A DNA stretch of 64,000 nt, from assembly GCA_029961055.1 (NCBI GenBank), contig JASBVM010000004.1, forward strand, positions 62,001-126,000, in the 5' to 3' direction. A program made the position numbers and the translations under genes. The notes beneath the pieces were generated by a model, which had not been told where the DNA came from, made no database searches, and saw only the letters and a program-made list of their open reading frames with translations. The stretch's first letter is position 1; the number at the start of each line of letters is the position of its first letter. The DNA comes from Bacillota bacterium. Its GTDB lineage: Bacteria; Bacillota; Sulfobacillia; JAIMAT01. Below, in pieces: positions 35,145 through 43,654 of the stretch.

Positions 35145-35828
35145 TCAGCCGCGCCCGGCCTCCTCCAAAAGGGCCAGCACCTCCTCGTCCGGAACGGCGG
35201 CGAAGCGCCGGTAACTGGCGCCCAGCGCACCGAGCGGCGAGAGCGGCGCCAGCGCCAGCAGCGCCTCCATCCCCTGCGGCAGGAAGCGCGCCAGCCGTCG
35301 CGCGGCCAGTCGCTCCGCCACCGGGACCCCCACTCCGGTCCAGGCGGGCTCCAGCGCGACCAACCAGAGCAGCGCGGCCTCCAGCGTGAGGCCGGTCACC
35401 AGCCCGTCGTCCACCAGGAGGAGGCGGTGTGCACGTGCCTCCTCGGGGTCGAGGCACCAGCGGCCGTACCTCGCCTTCGCCTCGGCCTGGGCGAGCCGCT
35501 CGGCGGCGATCTGGCGCCTGAAGGGAGGGAGCCGTTCCAGCTCCTCCGGCTCTCCCACCGAGGCCAGCAGGTCGGGATTCCAGAGAAGGCGCCCGTCCGG
35601 CGCCAAGGCGCCCGCGGCGAACTCGGGCTGGTACGGATGGTGGAGCTTCCGGGCCAGCGCGACGCGGAGCGGGGCCCGGAGCGAGCGTGCCACCTCGGCG
35701 CCCACCACCACGCCGCCGCGGGGCAGGGCGACCACGAAGTCGACCTCCCAGCCACGCTGCAGGCAGGCCTCGGCCAGCCGGCGCCCGGCCTGGCGGCGGT
35801 CTTCGAACGGGACAGGCGGCGCGGCCAG
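35145..35828 (-). CDS. Phosphoribosyltransferase family protein (COG1926 type)
   Basis: The 227-residue protein contains the PRPP loop LLLVDDGLVTGLT and the family start FEDRRQAGRRLAEA...VVALPRGGVVVG. The N-terminal stretch FEDRRQAG is conserved but lies upstream of the first in-frame GTG (35735), and no ATG, GTG or TTG precedes it in frame. CTG at 35828, with GGAGGAGGGG about eight bases upstream, is the best start. If GTG at 35735 were used, about 31 residues would be lost. Homologs act on unknown bases or nucleotides. Confidence 0.75.
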   Translation of the reverse strand: MAAPPVPFEDRRQAGRRLAEACLQRGWEVDFVVALPRGGVVVGAEVARSLRAPLRVALARKLHHPYQPEFAAGALAPDGRLLWNPDLLASVGEPEELERLPPFRRQIAAERLAQAEAKARYGRWCLDPEEARAHRLLLVDDGLVTGLTLEAALLWLVALEPAWTGVGVPVAERLAARRLARFLPQGMEALLALAPLSPLGALGASYRRFAAVPDEEVLALLEEAGRG

Positions 35829-35937
35829 GAGTTCATCCCCTCCTCCATCATGACACAGCCCTCCGCGAGCGGCGCCGATCCGGGGAGTGCGGATGCGCCC
35901 GGCACCGCCCGGGCCGGGCGGGAACGGGACCGCTTCC

Positions 35938-35966
35938 TTGACCCGCCGGTCGCGCTCTGATATCCA
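35938..35966 (+). promoter_or_regulatory. Promoter of the c-di-AMP riboswitch operon
   Basis: TTGACC (35938-35943) is 17 bases before TATCCA (35961-35966). The -35 matches in five positions; the -10 is weak. Transcription would begin just before the riboswitch helix at 35994. Confidence 0.55.
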
Positions 35967-35984
35967 TGAGAGGACAATCGAGTT

Positions 35985-36130
35985 ACGCCGGTTCGCCTGA
36001 TCGCCGAATCCCCGGAGACGGGGAGCGGGGGACCCAAGTTCGTGGGGCCAATCGGTTCCGGCAGGAACCGTAGGGCCAGACTCTTCCGGCCCGAGCCCGT
36101 CAGCTAACCTCGCAGGCGTGGGGAGAGGAG
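35985..36130 (+). ncRNA. c-di-AMP riboswitch (ydaO-yuaA class)
   Basis: The sequence contains the highly conserved ydaO blocks in order: ATCGCCGAATCC, GAGCGGGGGACCCAAG, a GGGGCCAATC segment, CCGTAGGGCC, and CCCGTCAGCTAACCTCG. The first helix closes by CGCCTG (35994-35999) pairing with CAGGCG (36113-36118). ydaO riboswitches bind c-di-AMP and usually switch transcription off when it is high. A terminator follows 26 bases later, so the switch acts by transcription attenuation on the opine-dehydrogenase-like gene. Confidence 0.93.
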
Positions 36131-36155
36131 GCGGCCGGGCGCGCTGCGTGCGCGA

Positions 36156-36180
36156 CCCAGGACCCCTCCTGGGCTTTTTT
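36156..36180 (+). terminator. Rho-independent terminator of the riboswitch
   Basis: CCCAGGA-CCCC-TCCTGGG hairpin (7 bp) followed by C and TTTTTT. It lies between the aptamer and the first gene, exactly where an expression platform is expected. Confidence 0.92.
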
Positions 36181-36227
36181 CATGCCCTCAGGACCGGCCT
36201 CGAGATCCGCCGGAAGGGGGGATCGTC

Positions 36228-37352
36228 GTGCGCAGCCCGCAGAACGAGCCGCGCTTCCTCGTGGTGGGCGCGGGAGGCGGGGGGTTGGCCATGGCCGGCC
36301 ACCTCGCCCTGCTCGGCCACCCGGTCATGCTCCTCAACCGCAGTCCCGAAAAGACCGCCGCCGTCGCCGAGCGCGGTGGCATCGAGCTCGAGGGCGCGCT
36401 GGAGGGCTTCGGTCGCCTCCTGGGGGCCGGGACGGATCCGGCATCGCTCCTGGAGGCCGCCGATGTGGTGGTGGTGGTGGTACCGGCCCACGCCCACCGC
36501 GACGTCGCCACCTGGCTGGCTCCCCATCTCCGACCGGGCCATAAGATCCTTCTCCACCCGGGTCGGACGCTGGGTGCCCTCGAGTTCTCGCAGGCGCTCC
36601 ACCGGGCCGGGGCGCCCTCGAATCTCCTGGTCGCCGAGGCGCAGACGCTGCTCTACGCCAGCCGGGTGTCCGGCCCCGCGCGCGTCCGCGTCTTCCAGGT
36701 CAAGCGGGAGGTGCCCCTGGCGGCCATCCCGGCCTGGCGGACGGAGGAAGTGCTCCGCCCGCTGGCGCGGGCCCTGCCCCAGTTCGTGGCCGCCCCCGAC
36801 GTGCTCACCACCTCTCTCGGCAACATCGGCGCCATCTTCCACCCGGCGCCGACCCTGCTCAACATGGCCCGGATCGAGGCGGGAGAGCTCTTCGAGTACT
36901 ACCGCCAGGGCATCTCGCCGGCGGTGGCGCGGGTTCTGGAGGCTCTGGACGAGGAGCGGCTGGCCGTGGGCCGCGCGTTGGGCGTGCCCGTGCAGAGCGC
37001 CCGGGGGTGGCTGGAGGAGGCGTACGGCGCCGCCGGGGAGGACCTGTACGCGGCCATCCAGAGCAACCCCGCCTATGAGGGGATCGTTTCGCCGAGCACG
37101 CTGGCCAACCGCTATCTCTACGAGGACGTGCCGACGGGTCTCGTACCGATGGCCTCGCTGGGACGGTCGCTGGGGGTCTGCACGCCCCTGATGGACGCGC
37201 TGATCGGGCTCGCCTCCCGCGTGGTCGGGACCGATCTCCGGGCGCGCGGCCGCACGTTGGAGAACCTGGGCTTCGACGGCTTCAGCGGCGAGCAGCTGAT
37301 CCGTTACGTCCGCGAAGGAGGGGTCCGCTCATGGCGTCCCATGCCGGTCTGA
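36228..37352 (+). CDS. NAD/NADP octopine/nopaline (opine) dehydrogenase family protein
   Basis: This 374-residue protein has an N-terminal Rossmann domain (VVGAGGGGLAMAGHLALLG, residues 12-30) and a C-terminal opine dehydrogenase domain with catalytic-type His205 in SLGNIGAIFHPAPTLLN. Family enzymes reductively condense an amino acid with a keto acid. The GTG start follows GGAAGGGGGG. It is the first gene after a c-di-AMP riboswitch and terminator, and its last 22 bases overlap a B12-binding protein gene. Substrate unknown. Confidence 0.9.
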   Translation: MRSPQNEPRFLVVGAGGGGLAMAGHLALLGHPVMLLNRSPEKTAAVAERGGIELEGALEGFGRLLGAGTDPASLLEAADVVVVVVPAHAHRDVATWLAPHLRPGHKILLHPGRTLGALEFSQALHRAGAPSNLLVAEAQTLLYASRVSGPARVRVFQVKREVPLAAIPAWRTEEVLRPLARALPQFVAAPDVLTTSLGNIGAIFHPAPTLLNMARIEAGELFEYYRQGISPAVARVLEALDEERLAVGRALGVPVQSARGWLEEAYGAAGEDLYAAIQSNPAYEGIVSPSTLANRYLYEDVPTGLVPMASLGRSLGVCTPLMDALIGLASRVVGTDLRARGRTLENLGFDGFSGEQLIRYVREGGVRSWRPMPV

Positions 37353-39010
37353 AGCAGCCGCTGGTGATGGCGGGTGCCGTCGGCGACTGCGTCCACGTGG
37401 TGGGCGTCAGCCGCTTCCTGCGCCTCGCCGGGGAGGCGGGCTACCGCACGATCTTCCTCGGCCCCGCCGTCGATCCGGTCGACTTCGCCCGCGCCGTCGA
37501 GCGCGAGCGCCCCGACCTGGTCGGCGTCAGCTACCGGTTGACGCCGGAGGCGGCGGGGAGGGTGCTGGAACTCTTCGGTCGCGAACTGGAAGCGCGCCTG
37601 GCCAAGACGGGTTGGCGGCCCCGCCTGGTCTTCGGCGGCACGCCGCCCGTCGCCCGGGTCGCGGCCCGGAGCGGCCTCTTCGAGGCGGTCTTCGACGGCA
37701 CCGAAGGCGACGAGGCGGTCCTGGCCTGGCTCCGTGGGCGACCGCTGGAGGCGGCGCCCACCGCCTACCCGGAGACGCTGGTCGAGCGGGTCCGCGCCCA
37801 GGCGCCGTTCCCGCTCATCCGCCACCACTACGGGCGCCCTTCCTACCGGGAGACGCTGGAGGGCGTGGCCGCCATCGCCGAGTCGCGGGCGGTGGACGTC
37901 ATCTCGTTGGGCGTCGACCAGAACACCCAGGAGCACTTCTTCCACCCGGAGGAGCGGGACCCCCGCCAGGAAGGTGCAGGGGGCGTCCCCGTCCACAGCC
38001 CCGAGGAGTTCCGGGCGCTCTACCAGGCTTCGCGGCGGGGCAACTTCCCGCTGATGCGCTCCTACAGCGGGACGCGGGACATCCTCCGCATGGCCGAGGT
38101 CCTGCGCGAGACCATTCACCTCGCCTGGGGAGCGGTCCCGCTCACCTGGTACAGCGTCCTGGACGGTCGCAGCCGGCGGTCGCTGGAGGAGACGATCCGG
38201 GAGGCGCAGGCGGCCTTCGCCTGGCACGGGGCGCACGGCATCCCCCTGGAGTCCAACGAGGCGCACCACTGGAGCCTTCGCGACGCCCCGGACAGCGTCG
38301 CCGTGGCCATGGCCTTCCTGGCGGCGTACAACGCGCGGGCGGCGGGGGTCCGCACCTACGTGGCCCAGTTCATGTTCAACACGCCGCCGGGCACCTCGTT
38401 CACCATGGACCTGGCCAAGATGCTGGCCAAGGCGGAGCTGATCGAGTCGCTGGAGGGCGACGGCTTCACCGTCCTGCGCGAGACGCGGGCAGGGCTGACC
38501 AGCATGCCGGCCGACCTCGACGCGGCGCGCGGCCACCTGGGCGCCACCACCCTCCTGCAGATGGCGCTCCGGCCGCAGATCGTCCATGTGGTGGCGCCGG
38601 TGGAGGCCGACCACGCGGCCACGGCGCGGGACGTGATCGAGGCCGCGCGCCTCGCCCGGGGCGTGATCCGGGACGCGCTGGACGGCCTGCCGGCCATGGC
38701 GGTCGACCCCAACGTGCAGGCCAGGCGCGACGAGCTGGTTCAGGAAGCCATGATCCTTCTGGAGGCGATCCGCTCCGTCGCCGACCCGGGCGTGGCCGAT
38801 CCCTGGGCGGACGCCACCACCCTCGCCCGAGCCGTCCACGTCGGGCTGATCGACGCGCCCCAGCTGCGGGGGAATCCCGAGGCGCGGGGCGAGGTGGTCA
38901 CCCGCCTCGTCGACGGCGCCTGCCGGGCGGTGGACCCGGAGACGGGCGAGCCGCTGAGCGAGAGCGAGCGGGTCCGAAGGCTCCTGGACCAGGCGCTGCG
39001 CGCCGTCTGA
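37331..39010 (+). CDS. Cobalamin (B12)-binding, mutase-like protein
   Basis: The 559-residue protein has a Rossmann-type B12-binding domain in the first 140 residues (GDCVHVVGV with D19, H22, G25; SYRL; LVFGG) and a long TIM-barrel-like domain resembling adenosylcobalamin mutases. The first motif is spaced DxxHxxG rather than the usual DxHxxG, so axial His ligation is not certain. Conserved-looking barrel stretches are ISLGVDQNTQEHFF, LPLTWYSVLDGR-like and QFMFNTPPGTSFTMDLAKM. GAAGGAGGGG precedes the ATG, which overlaps the opine dehydrogenase gene. It is probably the second enzyme of the same c-di-AMP-controlled pathway. Confidence 0.8.
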   Translation: MASHAGLKQPLVMAGAVGDCVHVVGVSRFLRLAGEAGYRTIFLGPAVDPVDFARAVERERPDLVGVSYRLTPEAAGRVLELFGRELEARLAKTGWRPRLVFGGTPPVARVAARSGLFEAVFDGTEGDEAVLAWLRGRPLEAAPTAYPETLVERVRAQAPFPLIRHHYGRPSYRETLEGVAAIAESRAVDVISLGVDQNTQEHFFHPEERDPRQEGAGGVPVHSPEEFRALYQASRRGNFPLMRSYSGTRDILRMAEVLRETIHLAWGAVPLTWYSVLDGRSRRSLEETIREAQAAFAWHGAHGIPLESNEAHHWSLRDAPDSVAVAMAFLAAYNARAAGVRTYVAQFMFNTPPGTSFTMDLAKMLAKAELIESLEGDGFTVLRETRAGLTSMPADLDAARGHLGATTLLQMALRPQIVHVVAPVEADHAATARDVIEAARLARGVIRDALDGLPAMAVDPNVQARRDELVQEAMILLEAIRSVADPGVADPWADATTLARAVHVGLIDAPQLRGNPEARGEVVTRLVDGACRAVDPETGEPLSESERVRRLLDQALRAV

Positions 39011-39085
39011 GCGGCCCGGAGCGGCGGGGCGGGCCGGGGGGCGCGCCCCACCGCTTTCTCCACGGTTGCCGGCCGGGCTGGCGGT

Positions 39086-39820
39086 TCAGCGGCGGTCGGC
39101 CAGGCCCGGCGCCTCCGGCGCCCCGAGTGCCCCGAGAGCCGCCCGGCCACCTGGAATCCCGCCCGCCGCAGCGCCGCGCTGCAGGGCCAACTCCGCCAAG
39201 CGCTTGCCGACCGCGGGCGACTCCGGCGGCAGGGTCACCTCGCCGAAGGCGCCGGCGTCGGACCGCGCCTCGCGCAGGCGGGCGATCCGGTTGGAGGTGT
39301 CCATGCCCAGGAGGGTGTGGGTGGAGTAGGCCTTCAACGCGCCTCCCTGGGTGAGGACGCCGACCACCCGCCGCCTCCCTTCCTCCTCGCGGACGACGGC
39401 CAGCTCGGTGGCGTCGAGGAGGGCGAAGAGGCGCGTCGCCTCCTCGAGGGAGGCCTCAGCGGCGACCCAGGGGTAGTTCGAGCTCCGCGGAGGATCATGA
39501 TGCCGCGGCGGCGGAGGCGGACCGTGTACATCGAATCCTCCAGCAGCGAGCCGTGCACCAGGTAGGCGACCGCGCAGGCGGCCATGGCCGCGGGGGCGAG
39601 GCGACAGTCGCCGGTCATCTCCAGGATGATGGTGGTCGCCGTCAGCGGCGCCTGGGCGGAGGCGGCGAAGACGGCGCCGGAGCCGCCCGCCCCGGAGCGC
39701 CAGCGCCTGCAGGATCTGGGGGACACCGTGCCCCTTCACCTCCCGCGCCGCGTAGGTGGTGATGGCGCCCACGAGCAGGAGGCCGGCCACGGTGGAGAGC
39801 GGCGCCCGCTCGCGCTCCAC
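39086..39820 (-). pseudogene. Broken ClC-type chloride channel gene with CBS/TrkA_C tail
   Basis: Three pieces of one ClC-like gene are spread over two frames. Frame 1 begins near 39820 with STVAGLLLVGAITTYAAREVKGHGVPQILQALALRGG. Frame 2 (39726-39490) then encodes GGSGAVFAASAQAPLTATTI and ILEMTGDCRLAPAAMAA. Frame 1 returns near 39480 with a CBS-like domain (WVAAEASLEEATRLFALLDA) and a TrkA_C-like end (PPESPAVGKRLAELALQRGA). The selectivity-filter core of about 200 residues is missing between the first two pieces. An in-frame TGA lies three codons upstream of 39820. A pseudogene with internal deletion and frameshifts. Confidence 0.75.
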
Positions 39821-39936
39821 GGGGGATCAGGCCCATTGTATGACGGTACGACGGGGTCGAGCCAAAAGCTTCCTTCCGGTCTGCCGGCCGGCCTTCGGCC
39901 GCCGGCCCGGGCGGAGCGAGCCCGGGCGGAGCGAGC

Positions 39937-41112
39937 TCAGGAGCGGCCCTGGGCCGCGCGTTCCGCTTCCCCGGGCGCCTGCCCCTCGCGGGAGGGGGGC
40001 ATCGCCGCCAGCGCCACTTCCGTCGGGCGCCCGCCAAGCCGCCACAGGTAGCGGAGCTCGGCCAGCCACTTGACGACGTGGGCGGGAAGCCCGGCCAGCT
40101 CGGTCTCCCGGAGGCGACCGAAGCCGTCGCGGGGGCCGAGGCTGGCGAAGAGCCCCAGGAGCCGCGGCGGCTCCATGGCCTCCGCGCCCTCGGCTCTCCC
40201 GGCCAGCCGGAGGGAGAGAAGGCGACCGAGGCGCTCGCCCTGAGCCACCGCCAGCTGGGCTGACGGCTCCCGCCCGTCGTCGGCGGCATCGCCCACCGCG
40301 TAGAGGCCTTCCGCGCCCGGCACGGCGTAGGAGGCGTCGACCTTCAACCTCCCACCGCGGCCCAGGGCGGCGCCCTGTTCGCCCAGCCGCCGCAAGAGGG
40401 GAGCGCCGCCGACGCCGCCGGTCCAGACGAAGAGGTCCGCCTCCAGATCGCCATCGCCCGCGAGGCGGAGGCGCCCCGGCTCCACTTCCTCGATCCGCGC
40501 GCCCGTTCGAAGCTCCACCCCCATGCGCGCCAGCGCAGCCCGGACGTGCCGGCGGAGGCGGGGCGAGAAGGGCGGGAGGATCTCCGGCAGCGCCTCCACC
40601 AGGACGATCTCCCGGGGCCGGCGCGGTCGGGAGGCCACCTCGGTGGCCAGCTCGAGGCCGGTGAGGCCGGCGCCGCCCACCACCAGCCTGCCCAGCCGTT
40701 CGGGCGCGGCCAGCTCGCGCCGCACCCGGAGGGCGTCCTCCAGCGTGCGCAACGGCAGGCTGAAGCGGTCGAGGCCGGGGATCCCATGATAGGCGGGGAC
40801 CGAGCCGACCGAGAGGACCAGCAGGTCATAGTCGAGGGGACCGGCCTCGGTCCACAGCCGTCGCGACCGCGTGTCGACGGCAGTGGCGCGGGCGGGCAGG
40901 AGGTCCGCGCCCTGCGCCACGCGCTCCAGGGGCACCGTCACCCCCGAGGGAGGAAGCGTCCCCGCGGCGACGGCGTGGAGGCGCGTGACGATCGTATGGT
41001 AGGGGTGCGGCTCGACCAGCGTCACCTGGGCACGGCGCATCCCGCCGAACCGCCTGAGTGCCCGGACGACCGCCAAACCCGCATAGCCCGCGCCTACGAC
41101 CACCAGTCGCAC
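39937..41112 (-). CDS. NAD(P)/FAD-dependent oxidoreductase (NDH-2-like)
   Basis: This 391-residue two-dinucleotide flavoprotein has an FAD motif at residues 3-12 ([14 protein letters not shown]), an NAD motif ([18 protein letters not shown]) near residue 141, and the second FAD contact [10 protein letters not shown] near residue 269. It resembles type II NADH dehydrogenase/sulfide-quinone oxidoreductase-like proteins; no cysteine pair diagnostic of SQR is apparent. The start is GTG at 41112. The role is electron entry from NADH to quinone or a related thiol/quinone step. Confidence 0.85.
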   Translation of the reverse strand: MRLVVVGAGYAGLAVVRALRRFGGMRRAQVTLVEPHPYHTIVTRLHAVAAGTLPPSGVTVPLERVAQGADLLPARATAVDTRSRRLWTEAGPLDYDLLVLSVGSVPAYHGIPGLDRFSLPLRTLEDALRVRRELAAPERLGRLVVGGAGLTGLELATEVASRPRRPREIVLVEALPEILPPFSPRLRRHVRAALARMGVELRTGARIEEVEPGRLRLAGDGDLEADLFVWTGGVGGAPLLRRLGEQGAALGRGGRLKVDASYAVPGAEGLYAVGDAADDGREPSAQLAVAQGERLGRLLSLRLAGRAEGAEAMEPPRLLGLFASLGPRDGFGRLRETELAGLPAHVVKWLAELRYLWRLGGRPTEVALAAMPPSREGQAPGEAERAAQGRS

Positions 41113-41263
41113 CGCCGCCCACCCCCGACTGACGTTCTCACTGCATTAACTTGCGAAAACGGCGGGGAAGGCAAAGCGGAGGTCGCCCGGCGAGCGGCCC
41201 TGGCAGTGCCTGATCGGAGGTGGCGATTGCTCCAGGTGCTGGGACGGCGGGTGGGCCCGTCGG

Positions 41264-41289
41264 ACTCGTTCGCACTTTCACGAACGAGT
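41264..41289 (-). terminator. Hairpin after the EamA gene
   Basis: ACTCGTTCG pairs perfectly with CGAACGAGT around an eight-base loop, 22 bases beyond the minus-strand EamA stop. No clear T run follows, so it is a likely but not certain terminator. Confidence 0.4.
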
Positions 41290-41310
41290 GGGGCGGGTGG
41301 TCAAAGCGGC

Positions 41311-42273
41311 TCAGCGGCCCGCGGCCGGCGGGCGGAGGCCGAGACGCCGGGCCGTCGCGGAGGAGATGCCAGGCGGCAGCGCCAGCAGCAGGAGCCCTCC
41401 CAGGAGGAGGAGCGCCCCGGCCGCCTCCGGCCCTGTGAAAGGCTCGCGAAGGACGACCGTACCGAGAAAGGTGGCGGTCAACGGCTCGGCGAGGGAGAGG
41501 GTGGCGGCGGTGGCGGCAGGCAGCCGTCTCAGCCCGCGGGTGAAGAGCGTGTAGGCCAGGGCCGTGGCCACCAGCCCCAGGTGGAGCGCCACCAGGGCGC
41601 CGCGCGGCCGCAGGAGCCAGGCGGGATCCGACAGCAAGAGGAGCGGGGCCGAACCGAGGCCGGCCACGGCGAAGACCACCGCCGCCACCGCGGCGGGGTC
41701 GTGCTCCTCCAGCAGGCGCTTGCTGGTCACGGTATAGAGCGCGTAGGCCACGCCCGCGCCCATCGCCATGGCCACCCCCAGCGGCTCGGCCCGCAGCTCG
41801 CCGCCCGAACCGGCGAGCAGGCTGGCGCCCGCCACGGCCAGGAGCGTGGCCGCGAGCCAGCGGCCGGTCAGCCGCTCACCCCGCAGCACCGCGGCCAGGA
41901 GGCCGGTGGCGATGGGCGAGCTGCCGATCCCCACCAGCGTGCCCACGGCGACCCCTGCGCGGGCGACCCCGCCGAAGAAGAGCGGCTGGTAGGCGGCCAT
42001 GCAGGCGGCCGAGAGGAGGAGCGGTGTCCACGGCCAGCGGCGGAGGGGGCCGGGGAGCCCCCGCCCGGCGCCCAACGCGAGCAGCGCCAGCCCGCCCACC
42101 AGGAGCCGCGCGGCACCCACCGCCGGCGGCGTGGCCCCCGCCGGCGCCAGCGCCTGGGCCGTCCCCGTGGTCCCCCAGAGCATGGCGCCCGCCAGCACCT
42201 GAAGCGCGCCGCATCCCGTCCGGCCGCCGGTCGTCCCCGTCCCGCCACCCCCGAACGGGGTCGGCTCGCCCAT
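41311..42273 (-). CDS. EamA/DMT-family transporter
   Basis: The 320-residue protein has ten predicted helices in two EamA repeats ([12 protein letters not shown] near residue 31; a second repeat from [21 protein letters not shown]). Such proteins move small metabolites in or out; no substrate is indicated. A start near 42273 gives a Gly-rich N terminus without homology; ATG is the only start there. A second EamA gene is at 62347. Confidence 0.85.
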   Translation of the reverse strand: MGEPTPFGGGGTGTTGGRTGCGALQVLAGAMLWGTTGTAQALAPAGATPPAVGAARLLVGGLALLALGAGRGLPGPLRRWPWTPLLLSAACMAAYQPLFFGGVARAGVAVGTLVGIGSSPIATGLLAAVLRGERLTGRWLAATLLAVAGASLLAGSGGELRAEPLGVAMAMGAGVAYALYTVTSKRLLEEHDPAAVAAVVFAVAGLGSAPLLLLSDPAWLLRPRGALVALHLGLVATALAYTLFTRGLRRLPAATAATLSLAEPLTATFLGTVVLREPFTGPEAAGALLLLGGLLLLALPPGISSATARRLGLRPPAAGR

Positions 42274-42427
42274 CCGTCCATCCCTCGCTCGGAAGGATTA
42301 TCGGAGAAGGAGCCGCTTCCTGCCGTTCCCTCGCCGCCCGGGCTCATCCGATCGGTACGGCGCTCGCCGCAGAAATGCTCCTTTCGTGGAATGGTGGCGG
42401 GCCGAAGGTTTCTCTATCGTCGGACTT

Positions 42428-42477
42428 GCAAATGGAAGCGCAAGCGACGGGCAAGTCTGCTGCAAGGTACCTGCAAG
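42428..42477 (+). repeat. Five GCAA(G) repeats at 11-12 base intervals
   Basis: GCAAA (42428) and GCAAG at 42440, 42451, 42462 and 42473 occur at steps of 12, 11, 11 and 11 bases, one helical turn apart, in the 267-base gap upstream of the sigma factor. The last is 68 bases before the ATG. This spacing is typical of direct-repeat sites for OmpR/PhoB-type regulators. Confidence 0.75.
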
Positions 42478-42540
42478 AAAGACGCTCGCGGGCGATCAAC
42501 CGGCCGCGGCGGCGGCCGGCGAGGGATGGGGCGAGGAACC

Positions 42541-43401
42541 ATGTCCACCCACCTGTCCGAGGAGATCGAGGAAGAGGCCGGCACCCAGGATGCGGTGCGG
42601 CTCTACCTGGACGAGATCGGGCGGCAGCCTCTCCTGGACGAGCAGGAGGAGCGCGAGCTGGCGCAGCGTGCCGAGCAGGGTGACCGGGAGGCGCGCCAGC
42701 GCCTGGTGGAGTCCAACCTCCGGCTGGTGGTCAGCGTGGCCCGGCACTACATGGGCCGCGGTCTTCCCCTGGCCGACCTGATCCAGGAAGGAAACCTGGG
42801 ACTGCTCCACGCGGTGGAGAAGTTCGACTGGCGCCGCGGCTACAGGTTCAGCACCTACGCCACCTGGTGGATCCGGGAGGCGATGATCCGCGCGGTGGAG
42901 AACCAGGGGCGGGCCATCCGCATCCCCGCGGGCGAGGCGGGCCGCCTGCGGAAGGCCGAGCAGCAGTTCGCCGCGCGCGAGGGGCGCGACCCGACCCCGG
43001 AGGAGCTGGCCAACGAGGCGCGGACCGGGGTGGAGCGGGTGAAGGCGATCCAGCTCGCGGTGCGCGAACCCGTCTCCCTGGACACGCCGGTGGGCGACCG
43101 CGGCGACGAGCGCCTGGGTGACCTGGTGAGCGACCCCGAGGTGGGCCCCACCCTGGACGAACTGGCCGTCCACCGGCAGCTCTCGGCCGACGTCCGGCAG
43201 CTGATGCGGGTGCTCAGCCCGCGCGAGCAGCAGGTCCTGGTCTACCGCTTCGGGCTTGACGGCGGGGAGGCGCGGACGCTGGAGCGCGTGGCCGAGCAGA
43301 TGGGCGTCAGCCGCTGCCGGGTCCACCAGCTGGAGCAGAGGGCGCTGCGCAAGCTCCGGCGCGCGGCCGGCCGCGGCCTGATGGAGTACCTGGCTTCCTG
43401 A
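42541..43401 (+). CDS. RNA polymerase sigma-70 family factor (RpoD-like, group 2)
   Basis: This 286-residue sigma factor has region 1.2 ([22 protein letters not shown]), region 2 ([36 protein letters not shown]), region 3 and region 4 with a helix-turn-helix ([28 protein letters not shown]). It lacks the long N-terminal region 1.1 of a primary sigma factor, so it is an alternative factor that should recognise -10/-35 promoters like those of the main one. The start is ATG at 42541 after GGGGCGAGGAACC. Upstream repeats suggest strong regulation of the gene itself. Confidence 0.9.
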   Translation: MSTHLSEEIEEEAGTQDAVRLYLDEIGRQPLLDEQEERELAQRAEQGDREARQRLVESNLRLVVSVARHYMGRGLPLADLIQEGNLGLLHAVEKFDWRRGYRFSTYATWWIREAMIRAVENQGRAIRIPAGEAGRLRKAEQQFAAREGRDPTPEELANEARTGVERVKAIQLAVREPVSLDTPVGDRGDERLGDLVSDPEVGPTLDELAVHRQLSADVRQLMRVLSPREQQVLVYRFGLDGGEARTLERVAEQMGVSRCRVHQLEQRALRKLRRAAGRGLMEYLAS

Positions 43402-43654
43402 GGCCGGGATCCCGGGTCCTGCGCAAGGGACCCGCCCGCAGCGAGCCGCCTCTCCCTCCAGCCAGCGCAGGACCGGGCAAGTCCCTCCTCGACGAGCCGC
43501 CATGCCGATGGTCCGGGATGCGGCACGATCGCCCCGCCACAGGCGCGGAGGGCGTGTGCCGCGGGCGGCCTTCGCCCCCCACCCCTGGGCTTTCCCCTGC
43601 GGTGAGACTATGGTGAGATGAGAAAGGTTACCACTCGAAGCCGACGGGTCGGGG

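Larger units (their letters stand above)
35829..36227 (+). other. 399-base regulatory intergenic region
   Basis: This stretch between the phosphoribosyltransferase and the opine-dehydrogenase-like gene contains a promoter (35938-35966), a c-di-AMP riboswitch (about 35985-36130) and a rho-independent terminator (36156-36180), described separately. The part from 35829 to 35937 holds nothing I can name; it is the upstream side of the divergent pair. Confidence 0.85.
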
